A program made the position numbers and the translations under genes. Below the pieces are notes generated by a model, which saw nothing but the letters and a program-made list of their open reading frames with translations, ran no database searches and was not told where the DNA came from. A stretch of DNA of 55,234 nucleotides from Suillus spraguei. Taxonomy: Eukaryota; Basidiomycota; Agaricomycetes; Boletales; Suillaceae. This document shows, one piece after another, positions 32,978 to 44,929 of the stretch; position 1 is the first letter of the stretch, and each line of letters opens with the position of its first letter. The stretch covers positions 1 through 55,234 of the forward strand of contig JABCPU010000430.1 of NCBI GenBank assembly GCA_016800925.1, given 5' to 3'.

Positions 32978-34457
32978 TTTGAGTGGGTCCTAGCGTGAAT
33001 GCGACCCTCTCCTTGTGTGATGGGAATGGCTTCTTTTTTGGTAACAGCTGTATATTATCTTTCATCTCGGGCATTGGTTTTGGTTGGCCATGTTCTGTGG
33101 TTCATACGTAGTCTGATTACATTTCATCGACATCAACCGTCTGTAGTGTACGATATTGCACCTTCCACTTATGGACTCGTAGCTATTGTTTTTTTGTTCT
33201 TCGGCGCGGTTCCTTGGCTTCTGTTTCCCTTGTTTCGAATGACGATTAATCAATGCATAGAATTGAACAATTTGCAATCAGATCCCATTCAGATATCAGA
33301 CTTCTATAGCCGATACATATTAATATTCCTGAGGGTGCGTAACCATTTTTCAGCACCGGCGCGGATTGACACTCGTAAACTATAGTATTTTCAGTATATC
33401 ATAGCATCTCCCTAAAGCTGACTGCTTATGAGCTCGAAGGGGAATGTAGTCGATACCGGTAGGTGTTCGACAAGAGACGGTTATTACCATTGTCTTCAAC
33501 AGTTGCTAATGTCTCTCAAGCTGGGGTTGAAACGCACTGGATTCGACGAAGACTACATGAATACAATGAATTTTTTATAGGTGGCTCAAAATATATGATA
33601 TGGCTGTGCGCAAGAATTAAATGGAAAGATAAGGATAATGTCAAAGCGACGATGACGACGAATAGAGATACGAGCCTCGTATCCTGCACGGCCGCCGTGG
33701 CTTTTGAAAATGTTAAATGTTGAATTTATGAAAGGCCCAAACTCTGAATGATGTACACCGGAGATATATCTGTGTGCCTTGGATGCGAAGAACAAAACTC
33801 ATCGCATTGATGAAACACGCGGACAACTGGGACAAGTATTATTATTATCAGCGAATTGCAATACGCACGGACAAAGAAATCTGAGGAATGAACCTGTTAG
33901 AGGTATGCGTTGGATTACCGACAACCACGTATATATGATAAGGACGTCTGTTACATAAAAACCCTAGGGGTGCATGGCTGAAAGATGAGCAGGTTGAGTG
34001 GTGGAGTTGGCGCGAACACGGAGCGGCGACGTTATTATCGTCGCGGTTTATGTAATTCAAAGTCAGAAATTGACTCCGTGAGAATATGGACCTCCTATCT
34101 TCATATGGTTCCAACAGGTTTCATCGAACCATGCTCCGACCAATTTACTATTGTACAACCTTCAAAATCGATTTCTGGACTGCTTGCGCGGAGCGCCGTT
34201 GTGATCATGCCGTGGTTGATGCGAGATATTACACTGTTTATGCTACCATGTGTATCACCTCGCTTGTAATGCATGTCATGACCCCGTTTCGCGTTAGTGG
34301 GGTCACTTGGCTTGATTTCATGTATAATTGTATTTTGGAGCGGAGCTACGATCTCATGTCGCCCACGCATATAGCTGGGTAAACACACTAACCCCAAGTC
34401 CACCACGCTCTTCTCGTACCAACAATCAAGTTACCTTTCAGGCTCTTTAAACATAAC
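32978..34457 (+). other. Spacer between tandem secreted-protein genes, duplicated flanks
   Basis: No gene is seen. 32978-33200 resembles 34761-34960 (3' flanks), and 34160-34435 resembles 32330-32640 (5' flanks). The start codons of copies 2 and 3 are 1782 bases apart. The centre (33270-33950) shows nothing recognisable. Confidence 0.55.
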
Positions 34458-34760
34458 ATGAACTTCAAATCCCTTGCCCTACTCCTCACCGTCGCTGCAG
34501 CCCCCCAGGCCGTAATGGGAGGCCCACTCGCCTACGGTATTTGCCAGACAGGTAAATTCAAGTCACATCATCGCCCAACCGCCCACTAGACTTTTTGAAC
34601 AGGATGCAATTGCCTTGCTGTAGCTTGCTACGCTGGCGCTGGGTTCACGTTCGGTGTACCGATCCCAGGTTCAACACCTGCCGCCATAATGGCATGTAAT
34701 GCGGGCCTTGGAACGTGCATGGCGGCTTGTGCCGCAATCGCGCTTACACCCACTCCGTGA
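34458..34760 (+). CDS. Small cysteine-rich secreted protein, copy 3
   Basis: Two exons, 34458-34551 and 34603-34760, with a 51 nt intron, encode 83 residues. It is nearly identical to copy 2 after the signal peptide (all seven cysteines, GFTFGVPIPG, the LTPTP end). The leader differs slightly (VAAAPQAVMGGP). It is a recent tandem duplicate of copy 2. Both intact copies lie on the plus strand, and the plus-strand gene end faces the minus-strand ceramidase. Confidence 0.86.
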
Positions 34761-35201
34761 TTTGAGTGGCTCTCAGCGTGAATGCGACCCTCTCCTCTTG
34801 TGTGATGGGAACGGCCTTTTTCTGTGTATTATTTTTCATCTCGGGCATCGGTTTTGTGTTGGTCATGTTCATGTTCTATGGTTCGTACGTAGTTTGTAAC
34901 TGCGTTTCATCGACCGTCTGTACCATCAGTGTACGACTTCTGCCTATGTACTCGTAGCTATTGTTTTTCTTCTTCATCACAAGTGCGCTGGGTTTATTCA
35001 CAACATTCCATTTCCCCTGTTTCTAATAATGATTCTTCATTGTCCGTGTCGGGTTTTAGTAAGTCTGTACCGTTGAGTGACCTTGATACGCAAGGCCGCC
35101 GTTAAGACATACTGATAACACTAATAATATAAATTCAATATGACAACGTAGCAGTAAAAAAGCGTCTCATAACAAAAACCAGTCATCGCCAATCTACAGA
35201 T
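34761..35201. other. 3' region between convergent genes
   Basis: The first half is a diverged copy of the sequence after copy 2. The second half is the 3' flank of the ceramidase gene. No ORF or RNA gene is supported. Confidence 0.5.
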
Positions 35202-38200
35202 TCATCCCACAGAAAAACTCGAAGAATCACCCGTGAACGCCGATATACTGCCAAAAAGCGACTTTGAATCCCCATAGTATGTTATCCGGTATGTCCCCAC
35301 TGGCGTCCCATCCTCTATAGTCCTGTGGAGGTGATCAACCAATGGCACAATTTCGCACTTTGAAAACTCACCATCGGATATCAACCGTACTCGTGCCAAG
35401 TGCCTGAGATGACGTTATTTGATGAACATGCATATTTTGTATCTGAAAACGTACCTTGCTCGTTCGATTCCACTGGTACGTCGTCGAAGGATGCGAATCT
35501 GTCCTCACTACCACCCACTCACCGTTTATTAGTCTGTTCACGGTGAGAAATGTTCCCTCCAGTCTTAGATTATTCTAGTGATATTTATGTCGGTCAAAAC
35601 GAGAATAGAATGAAAGGAATTTGAAATAGGGGTTGAAAGACCTACCCGAGGGTTAGCACCGACGAATCGCACAGCTACAGTGTCTCCCGCGTGATATATG
35701 CCACTCTCGACATCAGCCAGGACGTCTCCAAAGTGCTTGAAAATAGGAGGATTGTCAACGAGCACCGAGGTCTGTAATTACTCGTTGAACAATGTTATGC
35801 TGTGTCTGATGGTAGACTCACCTGTAATGAAATCGCCTTGCTCGTCTGTTCCGGAGGAGCTGCATTGGACGTCGGTATGCCAGTGGCATTTTCCCCGAGA
35901 TACGGAACGAGCTCGCTGTACTTGTTGATATACGCCTCGAGCGTGGCTGGCAACACAACCCGTCAAAACACAATTTCCTGCAAAAAGTCGAAGAACAAAC
36001 TCACCAGGTCCAAATATCGTACTAGCACCTTCGTATCGCTGCACACTATACTCCTCGCGCGTCGTGACGTAGTGTCCATACGTGTTCGCAGGACCCGCGA
36101 TCACCACATACGCCCTATCATCCAGGACGCCCTCCGCAATCAGTTTCGCCCTCAGCGCATCCCTACACAAAAAACACGACTATTGAGGACCAAATCTCAA
36201 AACCACAGATCCAGAATGTACCCACCTCATCCTCCTCCCCGCCATAGTTGTCAACTCCCCTGGCATCACAAGAATCACGAATTGACCCACTCTGAGCATC
36301 TGCACGTCCACCGTGCCGGGCGACCAGTCATACGGCTTATGGTTGTATCCCGAGTTCAGTAGAATAGGCTTGGGATAGTGACATGCGATTTGTTCTTCTG
36401 ATGGGGCTGGGGTGATGAATCTTTTGACGATTTCCCAGAAGGGGTTTTGGGGTTGGGAGGAGTTGTCTCCTTGGATGAAGTCGAAGGCGCCGGGGCCATC
36501 ACTGGAGGACGGGTTATGGGATGCGAATTGGTCAAGCGACATGGGCTTACGTGGTTCCGCCCGCGAAAGAGTAACCTGATGGGTGTTAGCTCAGGAGGGA
36601 GCGACAACGGAGCAAGAAAAGACACTCACCGAGAGCAGCGGGGCATGTTTTCGCAAGCGTCCCATTTGGCAACGTGAACGTATAAGTCGTCCTTCGACCG
36701 TATCAACCTCGCCGCCGATTCAACATGGAGCACGGCTTACATATCAAGATACACGTGCACGCTCTTCACGCTCCCGCTCACAGTGGTCATATTGCTGTTC
36801 TCCATCACAGTCCGTGTTGCTTCAAACTGTGCTTGCCCAATTATCCTATTGGACTCGAAATCCGATATGTGGAAGCCGGGACCCCTTAATATGCAGAGAG
36901 GAAATAAGTGATCGGTGTATGTTTTGGTGCAAGAAATGAAATGTGAGCCCAAGGCTGCTCCGCTCCTTTCAACAAGCCACAAGCGCGAGGCAGCATATGA
37001 CATAGGTCGCAAAAGGACAAAAGAAATGGAAAGGGAACGAACAGCGCAGAACATTGTGACGATAACAGAATTGCCAAAAGGTGAAATTAATGATGGAAGA
37101 GCGGCGAGCACACTGTCTCTTACTGCGACCCGGGACGATGCAGTTGGCAACAAGAGACAACATACTCGCTGGCTCAACCGTGACAGTTGAGATGGTATTA
37201 AATTTCAACGTGAGGAATGAACAACAAAAAGGCAACCAAATGAAGGAAAGGAGAGAAGGAATAACTCACCGTCCGTGACAGTCCTGGGTCCGGTTACCAC
37301 ATGTTGAGTGCTCGAACTCGCAGGGCTGGCCATCCCATGGTTTTCCGGGTGATTCGCAGTAGGCGCCAAGGCTATTAGAAGCGAGTAGGAAGAGATTATT
37401 TGTAGATGTGGTAGAGCATATGGACGGATGACAACCAGGAGGTAGGTTATACGTGTTATACGTATTATAGAAGGAGAGAGTAGCATATATATGCGCGTCG
37501 TTAAAATGGGAAATATGATGCAAATGAGGTCAATACATCATTATCATGCAACAGAAGGCTCACGTATTCGGAGTGGTATCGCCCACATTGGCTTCCAGTG
37601 CCTTGTTTCAATATGCAGGAAGAAAGAAGGGATGGTGACTCACATTGAATGAATCCTGCAACAAAGGAGTTGTTGCCGGGCATTGAGGAAGGCTCGATAT
37701 ATGCTACTGAAGCATTAGATTTGCAAAATGTAGGTGGAGGGTGACTCACATTCATACATCCACGCTGCCATGCCCTTGTTATCGCCGCTTACCAGGGTGT
37801 TGTTCTACTGCCTTAAGCTTTTCGAAATCAAGCACGTAGAAACATTCACACACCTCATACAAACTCGTCCCATGCACCGGGAAAAAGCTTAGCAACCCTA
37901 TCGCATCTCCGTCCGCATTCTCAAAGCCCAAAACCGTCACCGTCGTATCCTGATTTTCCTCATACATCGCTCTTTCCCACTCCGGGTTCGCCAAATACGC
38001 ACTCGGGCTCCGATTCCGATTCGCATTCAGAAGCGTCGTATTCCCGAGCTTTATGTTACCCGGAACGAGTGAGTTGTGCGCATCTGCGATGGCTTTGAGG
38101 GTACCGGAGACGATGGCGGCTGCGGTTTCGTTCACATATCCCATGGAAGTGACTTGTGGGAGGAGGTTCTCGAGATAGCCACCGACGCCGCTGTGAGCAT

Positions 38201-38788
38201 GAGTTCCGACGAGGGCAGTGTTGGCGGGTGTGTAGAGGTCTCCGTAGAGCGATTGAAGAGAGGAGAGGAGGGTTCGTCGGATGCCGGTGTCGCCCATGCA
38301 GATGTCTATTTGTCAGGTTGAGGTCAAATTAGAAGATATCAATTGGATATAACTGACGTACCAGAGTTGATGAAGAGAACACGTTCAAATGGGTTGGAAG
38401 CATCAGCTATGATAAATGCGCGGCTGCGTTGGCGCATGTGGAGGCCAGTGTCAGTTTGTGGTAGGGATGCATAGCCCTGACGCGCTGCTCATATGGTATA
38501 TACAAATGGAGATGAAGTGGCACGTACCATCATATTTGTTTCGACGACAGGGCTATTGGAGGTATCATGAGAGGCACCCGAATAACAACCAGAAGGCGGC
38601 AAACGTACCCAGTAACATCTCCAATGCCTGTAACACAAACTTTCAGTATCACACAGACTCTGTAAGACTGACAGACTGTGCTTACCAAGCCCAACCAGAT
38701 ATTCCCCACTGCTGCTACCACTCTGGGCCTCGATGGGCGGCGAACTAACGGTAAAGAACGCAACTAGATACATGACGAATAAACGCAT
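35202..38788 (-). CDS. Neutral ceramidase
   Basis: Hydrolyses ceramide to sphingosine and fatty acid. About 19 exons were traced by splice signals. Exon 1 encodes a leader (MRLFVMYLVAFF) and YLVGLG, continuing IGDVTG, then a mini-exon PVVETNMM, then GYASLPQTDTGLHMRQRSRAF. Next come a Zn-site motif as HAHSGVGGY (HTHSGPGGY in most relatives), NRSPSAYLANP around the catalytic serine, HGTSLYENN, SGDNKG, the disulfide region (AYCESPGKPWDGQPCEFEHSTCG), and the C-terminal immunoglobulin-like part with GTYRITYYGD, ending at 35202. No frame breaks were seen. The start at 38788 is chosen for the signal peptide; 38860 is an upstream in-frame ATG. Probably secreted or membrane-associated. Confidence 0.9.
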
Positions 38789-39370
38789 GACGTGGTGAAT
38801 CCAATTGAATGGAAAGACCGAGTCCGCGAGTGCTGTGGAGAACGCTAGTGGGAGATACATCTTTGTTTTGGCTCATACGAGGTCTTTATGGCTAAGTTTT
38901 GCACCTAGCGGGCTGGTGAGTGTGCTTGGTTGATACGACGAAGGATATTAATGTACTATACTGGACACTAGAACGAGATTCTTGATGTTTACAAGATGAA
39001 AATGTTTATTGGGAATGGGGAGAATGACGTTAGGTGTGTGAGTGAGGTCATGGAGGCGTGCGAGTCTCGAGGTGATATGAATTCAATGACCCCTATCCTG
39101 TGTCACTGACACCCAGGTGCACATACTCAGGCTAGGTGAGCAGACCCCAAAGGACAGGATCCAAAAAAATGTTTACTCAGTTGATACCATCATGGCTTGG
39201 CGTCCTGTTGCATTTTCACGTGAATCTCTGCTCAATTAGAACATTAAACGTTCCGTTGATGTACCTAGATTGTTTGACCTTTCAAGAAAAAGTGGGTACT
39301 GTTCTGCATTCAGCAACCAAGAACGTTCTAATTGCAGTGGGATACGCGAAACTTGTTATCTACGACACCC
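38789..39370 (-). other. Ceramidase promoter region and 3' flank of the DUF1479 gene
   Basis: About 580 bases with no gene recognised. It includes a possible in-frame N-terminal extension of the ceramidase up to 38860. Confidence 0.5.
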
Positions 39371-41216
39371 TCAACCGAACAACACGCGATTCGCTGCATC
39401 GACAAGGTCGTCATTCTCGGCGCCCCTCGATACGAACGGCTCGAGACCTAACGCCCGACGTCCTTGGCTAGTGGTGATATCTTGCGCCGTAGCTCGCCCG
39501 GTGAAAGTAGATTCGCCAGAGCCTCCCGGGAAGTCCCTGCCAATATTGAGCAGTCAGCGTCAAGAGAATCACTCGAGACGAGAAACATACGGAGCGGGAA
39601 GACCGTGCACGAAGTTAACTCGTTGGTCACGAATATATGATGCGCTAAGGAATGCCGAACTTAAGTTGAGCTTAAACTAGAACTAGCAATCACAGACGGC
39701 TCACTTTCTCACAGAAAGTGGGACTGCAGGAATATAGAAAACTGACGAATCCTTTTGACCACCATGCAGTTGTTCAACAGAATGCACGGTGTCACAGTGC
39801 CCTGCCAGCACGAACATTGTCAAGAAATGTAAAGAGAACATCAGAAACTACATACAGTAAACTTGATCACCAGGTTGAATCTCTGGAATGCTCGTCATGG
39901 TCTCGCCGAGTCTCAGATGCGGGTGCGTTTCTTCATTAAGCTCCTGCCCCTTGCCTGGTACACTGCCCGGAAATGAGCTGCTTTCCAAGTCCAACTCCCA
40001 CTCGCCGCCAGCAGGGCCAGGACGGAAGAAAGGACGAAGCATGATGTACGCCGTCGCAAGGGAGAGCATGGGAAGTACACGAAGTGTACCCTCGCCAACG
40101 CCAGTCATGGAGAGTGAGGTCCAGCCCTGCCAACAACGGAGGACAGAACACTGACCACTTCGAACATGGTGGGCGTATATATAAAGTAGAACATATAACA
40201 CTTACGGTGCATTGTATAGATCTTGCTTTGCATCAATGCGCCAGGATACATCAAATGGGTCGTGTGACCTCCAACCTGCGCCGCCTGCTAAGATTCGTTG
40301 GAAGACTCTACGGAACGTAGGATCCTCCCAACGCTCGACGCCTCCCCCATCGATATGAGGGCCAACTGTGAACGAGGTGTCACCAGGAGTACGAATTCGC
40401 AAGCGGTCGAAATAACTGATGGGGGTACTGAAGCAAACATGCTCGCGTGATGGGTCGTGCCAAAACTGGAGGAGCTCTTGTTGAGTACGGAGAATGGCTG
40501 GATGAGTACGCGCCGCGATTTGAGGTTTGGTGTTGTAGAGCTCGTAAACTTGAATATCGTTCGCCGGGAAGCCTACAACACGGCGTCGAGTCATTGAAAG
40601 AAGCGTGAGGGAAAGTACTGACCTTTGACAGGATTTGCGGCGATATATTGCTTTACGGACGCTTTCCATTGTAGCGCTTGCTATACCTACAATGAACCTG
40701 GCTGATATTGTATCACAAAGTTACAATGAACAAACCTCTTTTGGAACGGCGCCCGTGACTACAACAACACCAGAATTCTTGATATCATCCCTCTGAGTGT
40801 TGGACAAGCCGCGTTCAATGTCTGCAAACGACACACGAGGAATCACCTATGTTCCTGCGAGTTTCGGTCATGTAAAGAAGCCGTTGAACAAGTGCGTGTA
40901 CTTTTCCCCCCAAATCAACAATCTCTTTCGTTCGTACTTCCAAAGCAGCTAGAACCTCCTTCCAGGTCTGCACGATGCTCGCATGGGTTGCGCCCATATC
41001 GGTGAGTACATCCTTCTTCAGCTGAGCGAATCGAGCTGGAAGTGCAGAGACTTTGGTACCAGGATCTAGGGACGTGAACACGTCTGCGATCGTGCCTTCT
41101 CGTTTGGCTGCGCGCTTCGTCTGTGTGGCCGCTACCATCATCGTTCGGGAGCGTGTCTGAGAAAGTAATCGAGTGCTGAGGGCATATCGTGCATGAATGA
41201 TAGGAGAGGGGATCAT
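39371..41216 (-). CDS. DUF1479 family protein, putative Fe(II)/2-oxoglutarate oxygenase
   Basis: Joined by eye from several exons. The N terminus has KREGTIADVFTSL. A small intron then leads to VIPRVSFADIERGLS and GVVVVTGAVPKE. GFPANDIQVYELYNTKPQIAARTHP follows, then RLRIRTPGDTSFTVGPHIDGG, whose H-x-D is the likely iron-binding pair. GWTSLSMTGVGEGTLRV, LRPFFRP and HCDTVHSVEQLHGG follow, and it ends with DFPGGSGESTF, GRRALGLEPF and a TGA at 39371-39373. All are conserved DUF1479 (YbiU-like) positions. The frame is intact. The start at 41216 gives a basic leader; ATG at 41141 or 41138 are alternatives nearer the conserved region. Substrate unknown. Confidence 0.85.
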
Positions 41217-41566
41217 ACTGGTAGGGATGCTACTGGTAACTGCTGGGCAGGGCGAACTTCGAAGTATACTTCAAGCTCCGATTTTTGAGTTATGGGGCCC
41301 GAAGATTATCCTGATGATTACTCAGGGGCTATATATATTCATGCAATTAAGCTATGGAAAGGACCCGTGGTCCCTAAGTGCATTTTTCCTCGGACCGGAA
41401 TTCCCAGAATCCCGCTACTAGACCTTACACAGCATAAACTCGCAGATTATAGACACGGTGTGAAAATACACCAACACTCTCTGTCACATACTCACTACCG
41501 GAATTGTGCCGGAAGTTACAGACTTTTCTCACTTTTCTGCAGTTATCATGATTCTACATGTACAGT

Positions 41567-41700
41567 CACTCAATCCTAACATTCAGTGCCCTAAGAGCAT
41601 TCAAACCCACAGGCAGCCGCTTTGGTATCTTTCCTCCCTGTACAACATCATGCACAGTCCTTGCGAACTTTTCCGAGTTACCTTCAAAAACTCCACCCTC
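41567..41700 (-). pseudogene. Relic of a second SDR gene, 3' end only
   Basis: On the minus strand this reads GNSEKFARTVHDVVQGGKIP, then KRLPVGLNAL and NVRIE, ending in TGA. The intact SDR at 44930-46019 has GDTEKFTRTVYGIMQGGKIP, KRLPMGLDAL and NIRIE at its C terminus. The DNA match covers about 130 bases. No upstream exons of this copy remain in the neighbourhood. Confidence 0.8.
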
Positions 41701-41784
41701 TAGTGTTTGACTAACAGGTGAGAAGGATGCTCGGTAAAGTACGGGGTAATTGAACCTAATATCTCCAAGTCAATCGACCACTTT

Positions 41785-42036
41785 CTATATTTTCAAAGCT
41801 AACTTCATATTTCCTCGTCTGTATGAAGCTGCTAAATTTGTCACCGAGTAGATACACTGACAAGCACTAGCAGACGCACCTAAGGCATTGATGAAACCGC
41901 CAACTTCGATAGGCAAGCATATCTGCACAGGCAAGTCGGTGTAACTGCACCTGAGTCTATCTTGAAGTTGACATGGCCCACAATCTCGTACTACCCTGTC
42001 TGTATCGCGTTTGATATTAGGTGCTCGATTGATCAT
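41785..42036 (-). CDS. Possible small cysteine-containing protein, uncertain
   Basis: A single frame of 83 residues with CGPC, RCSY, ICLP and ACQC. There is no clear signal peptide at the first Met and no family match that I recognise. It could be an exon of a degraded gene or a chance frame. Listed because the cysteine pattern is denser than in surrounding chance frames. Confidence 0.25.
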   Translation of the reverse strand: MINRAPNIKRDTDRVVRDCGPCQLQDRLRCSYTDLPVQICLPIEVGGFINALGASASACQCIYSVTNLAASYRRGNMKLALKI

Positions 42037-42312
42037 GAGCAGAAGTTCATATGCCAGTCACGTTGATATGGGTTCCGAGCTGGTCGTGCTTATTCACCAA
42101 CGTGTTTTTGCCAAAAACACAAACATGTCGCAAGGTCAATAGGAAATTTACGACAACAACGTACATTAGAATCTAGATACAACTGGTCTGCTGTTTGGAA
42201 AGCATTGCTAGAGCGACGAGACACTGACTTTCAAGGTTGGAATCAAAATCTAGGATGCGGAACCTCATCCACTTGCAACTCAAGAATGAAAGGTATGTAG
42301 TCGTAGTCTCAA

Positions 42313-44722
42313 TCATTTCTGGACGAGCCGCAAGCTCAAGGGTAGTTGAGGCGTTTCACCATCTCCAGCAGGCGCCTTAACGACTGGTATGTGGAAACCG
42401 CTCATTTTCCAGTGGATTTCCTTCACATGCCCAGTTTCGTCTGGTTCTGATGGCAGAGCGAAATGTATGTCTGGCAAAAGAGTGACCAATACGTCCTCTG
42501 GTAGAAAGAACACTAGTCATTGTGAAGAATGACCAACAATCTGAATGTCTCACTTATTTCCATTTCGGCGAATTTTAAGCCTCTGTTAGGGAAGTGGATT
42601 GTTAAAACAGACTCGTTCAAAAGATGGACGTCGTACATGCAAGAACGATTGCCTGCGAGGAACGTCATCCTGAAGGACGTGGGGTCAGACATTGCAACAA
42701 AATGATCACTGTGACACACATAGATGAATAAACACCTGGGTATCTCACTCCGTCCTTGACTCCAGCTAAAAGTACATTGATGAGAAACTACCTCTTTTGC
42801 ATGCACAAAAACCGACCTTGGGTAGAGTTGAGCCATCGCTCAGGTTTCCATTCTGACGCATCTTCGCCCCAGACAGCTTGGTTATGATTCGCAGCAACGA
42901 TGGACATGATGATTGCCTGGTGCTTAGCCACAGAAATGGTATTGATCTCTTCGCCAGATGCAGTTCGAACGGGAAATTGTACCGGTATCGACGTTGCTGA
43001 TGTCGATCTTCGGAAAAGTAAGTCAGCAAATAATATTTCTCCTCAGAAAAACTAACATTCGACCGAGAATAGGAAGTGACGGATAAAGCCTTAATGTCTC
43101 TCGAACGACTGCGTCTAGGAAAGGAAGATTCATCAATGAATCGTATGGTAGTCTGACGGACTCGAAGTCATCTTCGGCGTGCGAACGATTGACGTCAACT
43201 GCTTGATGTGCAGTCATGGCATCACAGATATCTGCTCTTAACTGTTGTTGGACATGAGGATGCATGGCGAGCATATACAATGTACGAGCCACTGCTGCCG
43301 TCGTTGTCTCGAGACCAGCAAAAATCATAACGCTATTGCATAGAAAAATCAGTTTCGTCGCAGGGAAGCCATCAGGACTGACTTCATCTGTCCAAGGAGT
43401 TCGGCATCACTCAGTCTATCTCCTTCGGCAGATGAGGCATTTGCTTTGACTGTGCATGTCCCACGTGAGAATGAGTGCATATTCCATTGATAATGATTAC
43501 GCACGCATGATAGACATGATATCTTTCCCCTTAGTTCTCCCCGACGTGTCGTGCATCGCCAGTGCAGCCTTCTTCTCTTCAAAAATGTTTCTACTGGCTG
43601 AGTCCATGATTTCAACTATGCGGCGTAGTTCTCTGATATCTTTCATGGTTTGTGTCGGCAACCAACTTATTGTGAGCCAGTCCGCTATCTTTTTACACCA
43701 ATAAAGAGAGAAATTACGCCTAACTACCCCAACGATGGGTCGAAATAGCATGGTTTTACTGATGGCTGGGCTGCGGGACTAAACTTATCGAGGGATGATT
43801 TCATTGACAGATCAGTGTACGCACCCTAGCATCCGCAGTGCTTCGGTGTATTCACTCTCATTTCCTGCGTCTAATGCAGCTGAATGGTAGCCCAGCACGC
43901 CCTCACAAATGCAATCCAGAGAACTGCGAGAGAGCCAAGGCAACACGTCGAGTTCCACTGGAACTGTAGGTGCCAATAGTGAGATTCTGGATGGTGGCGT
44001 GCATGACCATGCTCACGGTGGATAGGAAGGTCCGATACGAAGATGGATTTTAGCTGATGGGAAATGGTTTGAATAATGGGCAGAAGCTCCCGCATATTAG
44101 AGATGGAGAACACTGGGTTAAGCATTTTGCGTTGTTTCCGGTGCTGTTCTCCTGCGAAATGATGAAAACAAATACATGAATATCGACAGTGGTTTTACCT
44201 CGCGTAGAAATAAGACCATCGCCAAAGACGAGCTTGTTTGAACTTAGAAGGGTCAGCAAGGGATGTTCGAACAATACTTGGCACTAACAATATAAAGTTA
44301 TCATTTTCCTCAAAGATATGCTGCTCCTTAACAAGTATGTGATGGAGCGCGCGTGGATCTGATACGATTAGCCACTCCGCCTATGGGTGATGTGTCAATA
44401 ATATGCCTTTTACAGGGATACACAGTACGCACTCCAAACAAGGCATGGATTTTGATGACTCCACCATAGTCTGCTGCCATCTTTAAGCAGCGGTCGAAAC
44501 TGTCCACGAGTACTGACTCCAAGTTGCCTGCATGAATATCCGTGAGCATCCAATATGCGGGAATTCGTGACTGATTGCAAGAGAAGCCCAACCTTTCAAC
44601 CAGTGCTCGTTTTTTGGACCTGCAACATCTAGGGCGTTTGCCTTTCTGGAAGCTCGCCTTCGAACAAGCTTCCATACTGTAAAGATGAGTATACCGTATC
44701 CAATAAGGTGAGGGAATGACAT
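42313..44722 (-). CDS. Cytochrome P450 monooxygenase
   Basis: A multi-exon gene. The N terminus has one membrane helix (IGYGILIFTVW), then basic residues and GPKNEHWLKG. Next come LVFGDGLISTRGEQHRKQRK and NPVFSISNMRELLP (helix C region), LPWLSRSSLDCICEGVLGY, the I-helix AGLETTT near 43300-43320, the ExxR motif ETLRLYP near 43100, WKPERWL, and the heme loop FLAGNRSC-I-G near 42630-42665. The heme loop is split by an intron just after the Cys ligand codon. It ends at 42313 after SLRLVQK. No frame break was seen. It would be anchored in the ER and pair with a P450 reductase. It is 207 bases from the SDR and on the same strand. Confidence 0.88.
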
Positions 44723-44929
44723 CTAGGCAACTTCAGTATGCAGTAGTAACACGCCCGCAATGTGGCCAGGGGTTTGAGAATAGCTATTGACATAAAAACA
44801 ATCAGAAGACCCAAGTCGCCTCCAGAGCCATTCTTACTCGGACCCGCCGCGATGAACGTTCACTTATCTATAAATATCAAACCTTATACATAATGAGTAA
44901 TCATGTCAGTCGCACCACTGAACTAAATA

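Larger units (their letters stand above)
41217..42312. other. Intergenic region between DUF1479 and P450 genes
   Basis: It holds the SDR relic at 41567-41700 and a weak cysteine-containing ORF at 41785-42036, described separately. Nothing else is recognised. Confidence 0.5.

Noticed and set aside
36915..37190. Plus-strand frame within the ceramidase region
   Set aside because: It covers an intron and the reverse of ceramidase exons; splice sites and family motifs support the minus strand.
44629..44814. Upstream start for the P450 at 44814
   Set aside because: The frame does not run into the P450 reading frame without an unsupported splice; ATG at 44722 already gives a normal membrane anchor.
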